DNA of 38,247 bases, taken from Acidimicrobiales bacterium. Its GTDB lineage: Bacteria; Actinomycetota; Acidimicrobiia; Acidimicrobiales; Poriferisodalaceae. Positions 22,859 to 31,272 of the stretch are shown one piece after another (positions within the stretch are counted from its first letter, which is position 1; every line of letters begins with the position of its first letter). Made by a program: the position numbers and the translations under genes. The notes under the pieces were generated by a model. That model had not been told where the DNA came from. It ran no database searches and saw nothing but the letters and a program-made list of their open reading frames with translations. The stretch spans positions 1 through 38,247 of the forward strand of contig DRKF01000442.1 in the NCBI GenBank assembly GCA_011051915.1, read 5' to 3'.

Positions 22859-24280
22859 TCACGGTCCCACCCGGGGTGTCAGCCGTCCCCCGATCCCGAT
22901 GAAGGGCTGATCCTCATCCGGGGCGGGATCCTCGAAAAGGACGGGTGAACCGACCAGGGCCCCGGGCTCCTCGACGGCGTAGACCCGCTCGGCGATAGGC
23001 CGTAGGGGGCTGTTGAGATCCGGCAGGAGATTCATCGGGGGCTTGAGGCCCCGGGCGGTCAGCCACAGGCGACCTTCCCGGCTCTCCACCCGGTACCCGA
23101 CGGCCAGGCGGCGGTAGGTGCCGACCAACGAGGCCGGGTCGTGGGCCAGGTCGACGGGAGTGGGCATGGCGTCGGGTGGCGGGGGAGGGGACGCACCCAC
23201 CAGGCTGCCGAAGACGTGGGCGAACACGTCCCGGGACACCGCCGCCGCGCCTCCGGGCGGACCGCCGGTCGTCAGGAGGGACACGACCGTCCCCGAAGGA
23301 GGATGCATCCTCAGATACGACGTCTGGCCGATGGTGGAGCCGTCGTGGCCGATCATCTGCTCGCCGTCCCAGTCGAAGTGCATCCACCCCAGGCCCCATC
23401 CGGCGGCGATCGACCAGGGAGGGAGGTCGACCTGTCGTCGCTGCATCTCCCGGGCGGACGACTCGGAGAGCACCCGGCCCCCGTCGGGCCCGATCGCCTC
23501 GTCGAGGTGGGTGTGGGCGAAGGCGATCAGATCGCGGGCCCGGGCGAAAGGGGTGGCCCCGGCCGGGCCGTTGGAGCGGGCCAGCCGCCAGACGGGAATC
23601 ACCACCGGAGGACGTCCCGCCGTCGGGTTCACGTGCCCGACGGCGGCACGATGGAGGATCGCCTCCTCCGGCTCGGTTCCCATGGTGGACAGCCCGAGAG
23701 GGTCGAGGATCCGTTGGCGCAGGGCCCGATGCCACGGCGACCCCGTCAGCTTCTCCACGATCCGGCCGGCGATCACGAAACCGGCGTTGCAGTAGGAGAA
23801 GTGCCGACCGGGACGGTGTACCTGGGGTAGGGCCGCGCACCCCACGACGAATCTCTCCACACAGTCGTCCCCGGGCCCGGTGTCGAGGAAGTGGTCACCG
23901 TCCATGCCGCTGGTGTGGGTCAGGAGCTGGGTGATGTCGATGGTCCGGGCGGCCGCCGGGTCGGCCAGTTGGAACTCGGGCAGCACATCCACCACCGGTG
24001 TGTCCAGCTCGAGGAGTCCCGCGTCGCGGAGCTGCATGATCAGGGTGGTGGTGAACACCTTGGTGATCGAGCCGATCTGGAACACCGAGTCCGTAGTGGC
24101 CGCCACCCCGGTGGCGGCGTTGACCAGACCGGCGGCGCACTCCGTGATGTCATCTGCGTACGCCACCGCCAGGGACGCCCCCACGACTCCACGACGGGCG
24201 ATGCTCTCCCGGAGTAGCCCGTCGAGATCGGACATGTCGGACCCCCGATCGGGTTCCCGGACAGTTTCGGCATCGGCCAT
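22859..24280 (-). CDS. Serine hydrolase of the beta-lactamase (class C/EstB-like) family
   Basis: Active-site serine hydrolase or esterase of the penicillin-binding-protein fold; actual substrate unknown. The 473-residue protein has all three motifs: SITK at 71-74 (nucleophile Ser71 and Lys74), Tyr163-Cys-Asn165 as the YxN motif, and HDG at 312-314 in the place of KTG. This HxG form is typical of the class C-like esterases and peptidases rather than true beta-lactamases. The last 100 residues form an extra domain of the type found behind such hydrolases. No signal peptide is seen, so a cytoplasmic role is likely. The ATG at 24280 is preceded by GGAAGG. It follows the birA promoter region divergently, with overlapping -10 boxes, and lies 125 bp upstream of the carboxylase gene on the same strand. 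That 125-bp gap shows no clear promoter or gene. Confidence 0.9.
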   Translation of the reverse strand: MADAETVREPDRGSDMSDLDGLLRESIARRGVVGASLAVAYADDITECAAGLVNAATGVAATTDSVFQIGSITKVFTTTLIMQLRDAGLLELDTPVVDVLPEFQLADPAAARTIDITQLLTHTSGMDGDHFLDTGPGDDCVERFVVGCAALPQVHRPGRHFSYCNAGFVIAGRIVEKLTGSPWHRALRQRILDPLGLSTMGTEPEEAILHRAAVGHVNPTAGRPPVVIPVWRLARSNGPAGATPFARARDLIAFAHTHLDEAIGPDGGRVLSESSAREMQRRQVDLPPWSIAAGWGLGWMHFDWDGEQMIGHDGSTIGQTSYLRMHPPSGTVVSLLTTGGPPGGAAAVSRDVFAHVFGSLVGASPPPPPDAMPTPVDLAHDPASLVGTYRRLAVGYRVESREGRLWLTARGLKPPMNLLPDLNSPLRPIAERVYAVEEPGALVGSPVLFEDPAPDEDQPFIGIGGRLTPRVGP

Positions 24281-24332
24281 GGGACCTTCCGATCAGGCTG
24301 TGGGCCCGGCGAGTCTGCGCCGGTACGGAGCA

Positions 24333-24342
24333 AAGCTATTCT
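24333..24342. promoter_or_regulatory. Overlapping divergent -10 boxes between birA and the serine hydrolase gene
   Basis: The AT-rich island AAGCTATTCT lies in a 68-bp divergent gap. On the plus strand TATTCT (24337-24342) ends 6 nt before the birA GTG at 24349, giving a leaderless birA. On the minus strand TAGCTT (24338-24333) would start the serine hydrolase transcript near 24326, with a leader of about 46 nt containing GGAAGG. The two boxes share two bases, so the two promoters should exclude each other. Confidence 0.5.
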
Positions 24343-24348
24343 GCCCGG

Positions 24349-25155
24349 GTGGACGAACCGCCCGCCGCCAGAACGGTCTTTCGTGTCGAGCATCTGGGTG
24401 AGATCGGCTCGACCAACCGGGAGCTGGTCCACAGGGCGCGGGAGGGAGCCGAGAGTGGTCTGGTCCTCGTGGCCGACCACCAGACCGCAGGACGTGGAAG
24501 ATCGGAACGACGCTGGCTCGACTCGCCCGGTGCATCACTGCTGATGTCGGTGCTGGTTCGACCCCGGGCCCCGGCGGACCGACTGCACCTGTACGGCACC
24601 GCTCTGGCCCTGGCGGCCCGCTCGGCGGCCGAGTCGTTCTGTGGGGACCTCTCCTCCGCCGAGGCGGGCATCACCCTGAAATGGCCCAACGACCTGGTTG
24701 TGGACCACGCCGACCGCACCTGGCGAAAACTCGCCGGGGTGCTGGTCGAGACCGGTTTCGAGGACAACCGGCCCTCGTGGCTGGTACTGGGTCTGGGACT
24801 GAACCTCGACACCCCCGAGTTACCGCGCTCCGATCCGGGACTGGATCCCGTCGGGCTCCGCGAGGTGGCGAGCGGGCCCGTGTCCCGGGACGATCTGACC
24901 GAGGCGGTCCTGGCCGAGCTGGACACCAGGCTCGAACTGATCCGGGCCGGGGCGGGGGGGTGGATACTCCGGGAGGCCCGCCGGGAGTCGGCGGTTCTGG
25001 GCCGGGCGGTCACCGTCGAGGAGGCCGACGGCACCCTGGTGGGAACGGCCGTGGACATAGACGACTCCGGCCGTCTGGTTGTGAGATCCGGAGGGGTCAA
25101 CACGCCACTGGTCACCGGTGACGTCTCCCGGCTGCGTCCGGCCCTGGAGGACTGA
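24349..25155 (+). CDS. birA: Biotin-[acetyl-CoA-carboxylase] ligase
   Basis: Activates biotin to biotinyl-AMP and attaches it to the carrier lysine of biotin-dependent carboxylases, such as the alpha chain encoded nearby. The 268-residue protein contains only the ligase and C-terminal domains: STN at 21-23, the biotinyl-AMP loop HQTAGRGRSERRW at 44-56, KWPNDL at 111-116, the catalytic Lys127 in RKLAGVL, and LGLGLN. There is no N-terminal helix-turn-helix, so this is a group I enzyme and should not repress biotin genes as E. coli BirA does. The start is the GTG at 24349, 6 nt after a TANNNT box. It is followed by a 140-bp gap before the FkbM-type gene. Confidence 0.95.
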   Translation: MDEPPAARTVFRVEHLGEIGSTNRELVHRAREGAESGLVLVADHQTAGRGRSERRWLDSPGASLLMSVLVRPRAPADRLHLYGTALALAARSAAESFCGDLSSAEAGITLKWPNDLVVDHADRTWRKLAGVLVETGFEDNRPSWLVLGLGLNLDTPELPRSDPGLDPVGLREVASGPVSRDDLTEAVLAELDTRLELIRAGAGGWILREARRESAVLGRAVTVEEADGTLVGTAVDIDDSGRLVVRSGGVNTPLVTGDVSRLRPALED

Positions 25156-25215
25156 CCCGGTGGTCGCGGCGCTCCTGTCAGCCGCCCGCTGTCTGTTGAA
25201 TCCGATGCCGTGCAC

Positions 25216-25221
25216 TACCCT
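25216..25221 (+). promoter_or_regulatory. Candidate -10 box of the FkbM-type gene
   Basis: TACCCT in the 140-bp gap after birA would start transcription near 25228, leaving a leader of about 68 nt that ends in GGAGAGGGG before the ATG at 25296. A weak -35 (CTGTTG at 25193-25198) sits 17 nt upstream. Nothing else is seen in the gap. Confidence 0.35.
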
Positions 25222-25295
25222 CGGCCCGGGCGGACCGTGACCGGGCAGGGATCACACAGCCGGGGTCGGGTCGAAGTCGGACAGTGGAGAGGGGA

Positions 25296-26039
25296 ATGGG
25301 GAGAACAGCGGAGGAGGCTCTGGCCTGCGACCTGGCGGCAATAGAGATGTTCGCATCGGAGGAGAAGAACCACCGGTACGATCTTCAGACCGCCGCCATC
25401 ATCAGGCGGGTACTCGGCCCCGGTGATCTGGCAGTCGACATCGGGGCCCACACGGGGGAGATCCTCTTCTGGTTCTTCCAGGCGGCTCCCGAGGTCTCGC
25501 ATCTGGCGGTGGAGCCGATACCGCACCTGGCCGCGGGACTGAGATCGGAGTATCCCACCGCAGAGGTGCACGAGGTGGCGTTGGTGGCCGAACCGGCCGG
25601 ACCGATCACCTTCCACCACGTGGTCTCCGATCCGGGGTACAGCGGGATCAGGCGGCGGGTGATGGATCGGGCCGAGGAGGAGATAGAGAGCATCGAAGTC
25701 GCCACCACGACCCTGGATTCCCTGGTCGGGGATCGTTCGGTCTCCCTGGTGAAGCTGGACGTGGAGGGGGCCGAGCTGGGTGTGTTCCAGGGTGGGGAGA
25801 GGACCATCTCCCGGGACCGTCCGGTCATCATCTTCGAACACGGACTCGGGGCCGCTGACGTCTATGGCACTCGGCCGGGTGACGTGTACGACATCCTGGA
25901 CTCGTTCGGGCTCGACCTGTTTCTCCTGGCCACCTTCCTCGAGACCGGGCCACCCCTGTCTCGAGCCCAGTTCGAGGATCAGTTCAACCGGGGACGAAAC
26001 TACTACTTCGTCGCCGGCCCCGACCCCCGGTCTGAGTGA
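25296..26039 (+). CDS. FkbM-family SAM-dependent methyltransferase
   Basis: Probable O-methyltransferase acting on a sugar of a surface polysaccharide. The 247-residue protein has motif I DLAVDIGAHTGEILFWFFQA near 50, an acidic VEPIPHLAAGL after strand 2, and the FkbM hallmark SLVKLDVEGAELGVFQGGE near 152-170, followed by RPVIIFEHG. The start is the ATG at 25296, behind GGAGAGGGG; a GTG at 25284 is possible but worse placed. It precedes the Wzm/Wzt exporter genes on the same strand by 190 bp and is the first gene of the polysaccharide locus. A second FkbM-type gene closes that locus at 37744. The acceptor is not known. Confidence 0.9.
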   Translation: MGRTAEEALACDLAAIEMFASEEKNHRYDLQTAAIIRRVLGPGDLAVDIGAHTGEILFWFFQAAPEVSHLAVEPIPHLAAGLRSEYPTAEVHEVALVAEPAGPITFHHVVSDPGYSGIRRRVMDRAEEEIESIEVATTTLDSLVGDRSVSLVKLDVEGAELGVFQGGERTISRDRPVIIFEHGLGAADVYGTRPGDVYDILDSFGLDLFLLATFLETGPPLSRAQFEDQFNRGRNYYFVAGPDPRSE

Positions 26040-26129
26040 GCCGGGGCCGGCCTGGTGTCCGGCTCGTCACGGTCCGGGGGGCGGTGACCCAGGGGTGTGG
26101 GGCTCCCCTGATGACAGTTCCCGTGCCGG

Positions 26130-26135
26130 TAGGAT
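26130..26135 (+). promoter_or_regulatory. Candidate -10 box of the ABC exporter genes
   Basis: TAGGAT lies in the 190-bp gap before the permease gene and predicts a start near 26142 with a leader of about 88 nt. No good -35 is found. The gap contains no gene: an open frame from the ATG at 26134 is continuous with the permease but encodes Pro/Arg-rich residues unlike its N-terminus. Confidence 0.3.
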
Positions 26136-26229
26136 GATTGATCCACCCCCCGGGTCGAAGAGACAGCTGATCCTCCCGCCGTGCCCGCGAACGGGCTTCA
26201 GACACCATCAGGAACCCCTCAGAGCGAAG

Positions 26230-27042
26230 ATGAGAGCCCAAGTGCAGACGATCTGGGACAGCCGTCCCCTGATCGGCAACTTCGCCCAACGGGAGCTCAA
26301 GGCCCGGTACCGTCGCAGCATCCTCGGCTGGGCCTGGTCGATGATCAACCCCCTGGCGACCATCGCCATCTACACCCTGGTGTTCGGTGTGATCTTCAAG
26401 GCCGAGCCCCCCGTGGCGGGGAACGGCAGCACCCGGTCGTTCGCTCTCTACCTGTTCACGGGCCTGGTCACCTGGAACCTCTTCTTCACCATGGTGATGG
26501 GTCCCATGGACTGGCTGGCGGGCGTGGCCGATCTGCTCAAGAAGGTCCAGTTCCCACCCGACGCCGCCATATTCGGGGGCACCCTCTCCGGGGTGGTCCA
26601 GAGCCTGATCGAGGCCGGCGTTCTCCTGGTGATAATGATCGGCATCGGCAACGTGGGCTGGACCTACCTGCTCCTGCCGTACGTGCTGGCCACCACTCTG
26701 CTGTTCGGGCTGGGGATCGGGTTCGTGCTGGCCATCGCCAACGCCCACTTCCGGGATATCAAGCACCTGACCGGAATCGCCCTGAACGTGTGGTTCTTCC
26801 TGACCCCGATCGTCTATCCCCCCAGTCTCTTCCCGGAGGAGTACGCGGGGCTTCCCGCCGCCAAGCTGGTGCACCTGAACCCCATGTTCCAGTACGTGGA
26901 GGCCACCCGGGATTCGGTCTACGTGCTTAGCTGGTCCGGCGGTCTGCGGCTCCTGTCACTGGGGCTCATGGCCGCCGTCTCCTTCGTCGTCGGCTGGACG
27001 TTCTTCGTTCGACACTCCGTCGACATCAGTGAGGAGCTGTAG
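26230..27042 (+). CDS. ABC-2 polysaccharide exporter permease (Wzm/TagG type)
   Basis: Membrane subunit of an ABC exporter that moves undecaprenyl- or lipid-linked polysaccharide or teichoic-acid-like polymer across the membrane. The 270-residue protein has the family's amphipathic N-terminus with FAQRELKARYRRSILGWAW (about 18-36), followed by six membrane helices. The late conserved part reads FFLTPIVYPPSLFP and HLNPMFQYVEATRD, typical of the ABC2 polyose family. The start is the ATG at 26230, with GAGCGAAG upstream; an upstream ATG (26134) would add 32 residues that do not resemble the family. Its TAG overlaps the GTG of the ATPase gene (TAGTG), so the two are coupled. Confidence 0.93.
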   Translation: MRAQVQTIWDSRPLIGNFAQRELKARYRRSILGWAWSMINPLATIAIYTLVFGVIFKAEPPVAGNGSTRSFALYLFTGLVTWNLFFTMVMGPMDWLAGVADLLKKVQFPPDAAIFGGTLSGVVQSLIEAGVLLVIMIGIGNVGWTYLLLPYVLATTLLFGLGIGFVLAIANAHFRDIKHLTGIALNVWFFLTPIVYPPSLFPEEYAGLPAAKLVHLNPMFQYVEATRDSVYVLSWSGGLRLLSLGLMAAVSFVVGWTFFVRHSVDISEEL

Positions 27043-28295
27043 TGGTCGCCGACGTCGCCATCTCCGTGGAGTCGGTGTCGAAGCGTTTCAAACTGGCCGA
27101 GGATCGGGCCAGCTCCATAAAGGAGCTCATGGTCAGCCGGAGGCGACGCAACGCCGAGTCCGGATTCTGGGCGGTGAAGGACGTCTCACTGGAGATCCCC
27201 CGTGGCACCACCTTCGGACTGGTCGGTCACAACGGATCGGGCAAGTCGACCCTGCTCAGGTTGATGGCCGGGATACACCAGCCCAGTTCGGGGCGCATCG
27301 AGGCCCGGGGGCGAATCTCCTCCCTGCTCGAGCTCGGTTCGGGTTTCCATCCCGATCTGACCGGCCGTGAGAACATCTATCTCAACGGGGCGATGCTCGG
27401 TCTCAACAAGAAGCACATGCGCTCGATCGTGGACGAGATTGTCGACTTCTCGGGCCTGCACGAGTTCATCGACCAGCCGGTCAAGGTCTACTCCAGCGGT
27501 ATGTACGTGAGGCTCGGATTCGCGGTGGCTGTTCACGTCGAGCCCGAGATCCTCCTGGTCGACGAGGTCATGGCGGTGGGCGACGAGGAGTTCCAGCGAC
27601 GCTGCTTCGACCACATGTACAAACTGCGTCGCGACGGGGCCACCGTCGTGTTCGTCTCCCACTCGCTCTCGATGGTCGAGTCGATGTGTGAGAACGCGGC
27701 CTGGCTGGACCACGGTTCCCTCATGGAGGTGGGGCCGGCGGTCGAGGTCTGTCAGTCCTACCTGACCCAGGTCAACGACGCCGAGGCCGAGAGGATCTCC
27801 GCCGAGCAGGCCGAGCTGGACGCCGGCCGGGAGGTGGAGCTGACCGGGGAGCACCGGGGATCGGGGGAGATCAGGGTGTACCACGTCGACATCCTCGACC
27901 CGCAGTGGAACCGCATCCCCCATGCCCGTACGGGCGAGCCGCTGCGAATCCGACTGTGGTACGACGCCGCGGTCCCCATCGACAATCCCCGCTTCTCCTT
28001 CGATCTCTTTCAGGAGGAGGGCGTTCACGTCGCCGGGGCCACCACCCAGGGCCAGATCGAAACCGGGAAGATCGAGGCCGGACAGGGATTCATCGACTTC
28101 GCCGTCCCGAAGTGGCCGGTGAACCCCGGCTCCTACTTCGTGGGGGTGGCGGTCACCGACGGTGAGGGACTGCACACCTTCGACCACGTCGACCGCATCA
28201 TTGCGGTGAAAGTGGCGGCGGGGGGTAGTAGCGACCGGGGACTGGTACGCATCGACGGAGCGTTCGAACCGCCCGTCGCCCATGAGGTGTCCTGA
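27042..28295 (+). CDS. ABC exporter ATPase with C-terminal carbohydrate-binding-type domain (Wzt-like)
   Basis: Powers polysaccharide export with the permease. Of 417 residues, 1-245 form the nucleotide-binding domain: Walker A GHNGSGKST at 62-70, signature YSSGM at 150-154, Walker B LLVDEV at 171-176 and switch His207. The family-typical LLELGSGFHPDLTGREN lies at about 95-111. Residues 275-405 form an extra beta-rich domain (ILDPQWNRIPHARTGEP, FSFDLFQEEGVHVAGA, FAVPKWPVNPGSYFVGVAV) like the C-terminal domain of E. coli O9a Wzt, which recognises the modified end of the finished chain before export. Its presence implies a terminal modification on the exported polymer. The GTG start at 27042 shares a base with the permease stop codon. 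The gene ends at a GC-rich hairpin. Confidence 0.93.
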   Translation: MVADVAISVESVSKRFKLAEDRASSIKELMVSRRRRNAESGFWAVKDVSLEIPRGTTFGLVGHNGSGKSTLLRLMAGIHQPSSGRIEARGRISSLLELGSGFHPDLTGRENIYLNGAMLGLNKKHMRSIVDEIVDFSGLHEFIDQPVKVYSSGMYVRLGFAVAVHVEPEILLVDEVMAVGDEEFQRRCFDHMYKLRRDGATVVFVSHSLSMVESMCENAAWLDHGSLMEVGPAVEVCQSYLTQVNDAEAERISAEQAELDAGREVELTGEHRGSGEIRVYHVDILDPQWNRIPHARTGEPLRIRLWYDAAVPIDNPRFSFDLFQEEGVHVAGATTQGQIETGKIEAGQGFIDFAVPKWPVNPGSYFVGVAVTDGEGLHTFDHVDRIIAVKVAAGGSSDRGLVRIDGAFEPPVAHEVS

Positions 28296-28314
28296 GGGGC
28301 CCACGGTCGGCCCC
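28296..28314 (+). terminator. GC-rich hairpin directly after the exporter genes
   Basis: Immediately after the TGA of the ATPase gene, GGGGCC at 28296-28301 pairs with GGCCCC at 28309-28314 over a 7-nt loop. There is no T-run, but the position between a stop codon and the next gene's own promoter fits a terminator that separates the two units. Confidence 0.4.
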
Positions 28315-28325
28315 GACGGTGGGAC

Positions 28326-28331
28326 TAGCGT
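28326..28331 (+). promoter_or_regulatory. TANNNT -10 box, leaderless promoter of the P-type ATPase gene
   Basis: TAGCGT ends 6 nt before the ATG at 28338, and no ribosome-binding site lies between, as for the adenosyltransferase, LpdA-like and birA genes in this window. This indicates that the cation ATPase is transcribed separately from the exporter genes. Confidence 0.5.
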
Positions 28332-28337
28332 CGTGGG

Positions 28338-31253
28338 ATGAGTGATGTCCCGTCTCAGCCGGCCGGGAACCGGGCGCGGGAGGGTGGGAACCACCGCGAG
28401 TCCCGCAGCCCACCAGTCGTAGCACCGCATGCTCTGACGGCTGAGGAGGTCCTGGGCCTCGTCGGAGCCGACCCGGTCTGGGGCCTGGGCCCGTCGGAGG
28501 CCCGGCTACGTCTCGATCGGGACGGGCCCAACGAGCTCACCGGCGCTCCGCGGCGCAGCTGGATCACGCGGCTGGCTGAGCAGTTTGCCGATCCCCTCGT
28601 GCTCCTGCTGGTGGCGGCGATCGTGGTCTCCCTTCTCGCCTGGTGGCTCGAGAACGAACCGGGGCTTCCCTTCGATGCCATCGTCATCGGCGTCATCGTG
28701 GCCCTGAACGCGGCGATCGGCGCCGTCCAGGAGCGCCGGGCGGAGCAGGCGGTGGCCGCCCTCCAGGAGATGGCCACGGCCCGAGCGGTGGTGGTGAGGG
28801 GAGGAGATGTGGTGCGCATTCCCTCCCGGGAGGTGGTGGTGGGGGACCTGCTGGTCCTGGAGGCCGGGGCGGCCGTGCCCGCCGACGCCCGCCTACTCAC
28901 CGGAAGCTCGATGGCGGTCTCGGAATCCTCGCTGACCGGAGAGAGTGAATCGGTACGCAAGGGACCGGAGCCGGTGGAGGCCGAAGCGGCTCTGGGGGAC
29001 AGGTCCTCGATGGTCTTCGCCGGGACGGTGGTGACCGAAGGGCGGGGCCGGGCGGTGGTCACGGCCACCGGAATGGACACCGAGATAGGTCGAATCGCGA
29101 CCCTGCTGGGTGAGACCGAGAGGAGAGCCACCCCCCTGGAAAGGGAGATCGCCGCGGTCGGGCGTTACCTCGGGCTGGCGGTGGTGGTCACGGCCGCCAT
29201 CGTCGTGGTTGCCATCCTGGCGGTGTCCGACATCGAGTCGGCGGCCGATCTGGTCGACGTTCTCCTCATAGGCGTGTCCCTGGCGGTGGCCGCGGTGCCC
29301 GAGGGCCTCCCCGCCGTGCTGTCGGTCGTACTGGCCATCGGGGTCCAGCGGATGGCCCGCCGGAACGCTCTGGTCAAGAGGCTCGCCTCGGCCGAGACTC
29401 TCGGATCGGCAACCGTCATATGCACCGACAAGACGGGGACCCTGACTCGGGGGGACATGACGGTGCAGGCGGTGCTCGTGGCTGTGGGCGAGGTGGAGAT
29501 CGTTTCCGGTGACGTCTCAGAGGCCGACACGGGAGAGGGTGGGGCGGGGGAGGACGTGCCGCCGGCGGAGGTCGCCGAGGTTCTGCTGGCCGGCGCAGTG
29601 GCCTCCAACGTAGTTCTCGTCGTCGATGGGTACGAGACTGTGATTCACGGTGATCCCACCGAAGTGGCGCTGGTGCGCGCCGCCCTCGACACCGGGATCT
29701 CTCCCGTGCGGTTGTCCCGGTTCGAGAGGATCCTCGAGATTCCGTTCTCCTCGGACCGCAAGAGGATGAGTGTCCTCGTGGTCGACCGAGGATCAGGCGA
29801 TGAGAGGGCGCTCCTCATCACCAAGGGGGCCCCTGATCTGCTCCTGGACAGGTGCGTCGCAGAGAACACGGCGTCGGGGGAACGGGAACTCACCGACGGT
29901 GACCGTCTCCGGTGGCGGGAGCGGATCGAGTCTCTGGCCGATCGGGCCATGCGGACCCTGGCCGTGGCCCGGCGGCCTGTTCCCGATACTCCGGTTCCAG
30001 ATCCCTCAGTGACCTTCGAGACCGACGTCAGGTACCTCCCCGAGAGGCCGACCGCAGTGGTCACCGATTCGCCGGAGGACCTGGAGACCGCCCTGACCCT
30101 TCTCGGGGTTGTGGGGATCATCGATCCTCCCCGCCCCGGGGCGGCGGAGTCCGTGGCTCGAGCCCGGCGGGCCGGCATCAGGGTGATCATGATCACCGGC
30201 GACCACCCGCGTACCGCTCTCGGCCTGGCCCGCGAGGTGGGTATCGCCGGCCCCGACGACACGGCCGTGACCGGTCCCGAGCTGGAGCGGGCGACCGACG
30301 AGGAGCTCCGCCGTCTGGTACAGGATGCAGTCGTGTTCGCCCGGGTGGCACCGGTACACAAGCTTCGACTGGTCGAGGCGCTCCGAAACGAGGGTGAGAT
30401 CGTGGCCATGACCGGGGACGGGGTGAATGACGCTCCGGCCCTCAAGGCGGCCGACATCGGGACCGCCATGGGTGTGGCCGGGACAGATGTGGCCCGTGAG
30501 GCCGCGGACATGGTGCTGACCGACGACAACTTCGCCACGATCGTGGCCGCGGTGGCCGAGGGTCGCGGCATCTTCCACAACATCGGGAGTTTCCTCCGCT
30601 ACCTGCTGTCATCCAACATGGGCGAGGTCATGACCATGCTGGGCGGCGTGGTGCTCGCCGGGGTGCTGGGGCTCTCGGGGAACGGCGACGCCATCGTCGC
30701 TCCTCTCACCGCGGCCCAGATCCTGTGGATCAATCTGCTGACCGACACCGGTCCGGCTCTGGCCCTGGGAGTCGACCCGATCGATCCCGAGCTCATGAAC
30801 CGTCCCCCGCGGGCCCCGGGGGACAGGGTGATCGACGCCACCATGTGGAGCGGGGTGCTCCTGGTGGGTCTGGTCATGGCCGCCGTCACCCTCGCGACGA
30901 TGGACTGGTACCTCCCGGGGGGACTCATCGAGGGTTCCGCCAGCTTGATCCGGGCCCGTACCGCGGCCTTCACCGTGCTGGTCCTGGCCCAGCTCTTCAA
31001 CTGCTTCAACGCCCGCTCCGACCGGGTGAGCGGGTTTCACCACTGGGCCGTCAACCGCTGGTTACTGGTGGCGGTGGCCGTGTCCCTGGCCCTGCAGATC
31101 ATGGTCGTCCACATCCCGCTGCTCAATGAGGCGTTCGGAACCGTTCCCCTGACCGCCGGGGACTGGCTCCGGTGCACCCTCCTGGCCGGTGTGGTCCTGG
31201 GTGCCGGGGAGCTGCGGAAATCGGTCGTCCGGTACCGGGGCCAGCGGACCTGA
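28338..31253 (+). CDS. P2-type cation-transporting ATPase (calcium pump-like)
   Basis: Membrane pump that couples ATP hydrolysis to cation export, most like PacL/PMR1/SERCA calcium ATPases. The 971-residue protein has a cation-ATPase N-terminal segment (about 33-95), TGES at 200-203 in the actuator domain, the PEGLP motif of helix M4 at 321-325, the phosphorylated Asp364 in DKTGTLT, and the hinge motif TGDGVNDAPAL near 692. Helix M6 carries NLLTDTGPALALG. The N-terminal 28 residues are hydrophilic and probably disordered. An acidic insert rich in Glu, Asp and Gly follows the phosphorylation site by about 35 residues. Substrate (Ca2+, Mn2+ or Na+) is inferred from the P2 pattern only. It converges on the double glycosyltransferase gene across 19 bp and interrupts the polysaccharide locus without an obvious link. 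Confidence 0.93.
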   Translation: MSDVPSQPAGNRAREGGNHRESRSPPVVAPHALTAEEVLGLVGADPVWGLGPSEARLRLDRDGPNELTGAPRRSWITRLAEQFADPLVLLLVAAIVVSLLAWWLENEPGLPFDAIVIGVIVALNAAIGAVQERRAEQAVAALQEMATARAVVVRGGDVVRIPSREVVVGDLLVLEAGAAVPADARLLTGSSMAVSESSLTGESESVRKGPEPVEAEAALGDRSSMVFAGTVVTEGRGRAVVTATGMDTEIGRIATLLGETERRATPLEREIAAVGRYLGLAVVVTAAIVVVAILAVSDIESAADLVDVLLIGVSLAVAAVPEGLPAVLSVVLAIGVQRMARRNALVKRLASAETLGSATVICTDKTGTLTRGDMTVQAVLVAVGEVEIVSGDVSEADTGEGGAGEDVPPAEVAEVLLAGAVASNVVLVVDGYETVIHGDPTEVALVRAALDTGISPVRLSRFERILEIPFSSDRKRMSVLVVDRGSGDERALLITKGAPDLLLDRCVAENTASGERELTDGDRLRWRERIESLADRAMRTLAVARRPVPDTPVPDPSVTFETDVRYLPERPTAVVTDSPEDLETALTLLGVVGIIDPPRPGAAESVARARRAGIRVIMITGDHPRTALGLAREVGIAGPDDTAVTGPELERATDEELRRLVQDAVVFARVAPVHKLRLVEALRNEGEIVAMTGDGVNDAPALKAADIGTAMGVAGTDVAREAADMVLTDDNFATIVAAVAEGRGIFHNIGSFLRYLLSSNMGEVMTMLGGVVLAGVLGLSGNGDAIVAPLTAAQILWINLLTDTGPALALGVDPIDPELMNRPPRAPGDRVIDATMWSGVLLVGLVMAAVTLATMDWYLPGGLIEGSASLIRARTAAFTVLVLAQLFNCFNARSDRVSGFHHWAVNRWLLVAVAVSLALQIMVVHIPLLNEAFGTVPLTAGDWLRCTLLAGVVLGAGELRKSVVRYRGQRT

Positions 31254-31272
31254 ACTCCCGGATGGGGCCGAG

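Noticed and set aside
26134-26229. Upstream ATG that would extend the ABC permease by 32 residues
   Set aside because: The added residues are Pro/Arg-rich and unlike the family's N-terminus, and the ATG overlaps the predicted -10 box; the ATG at 26230 fits the family.
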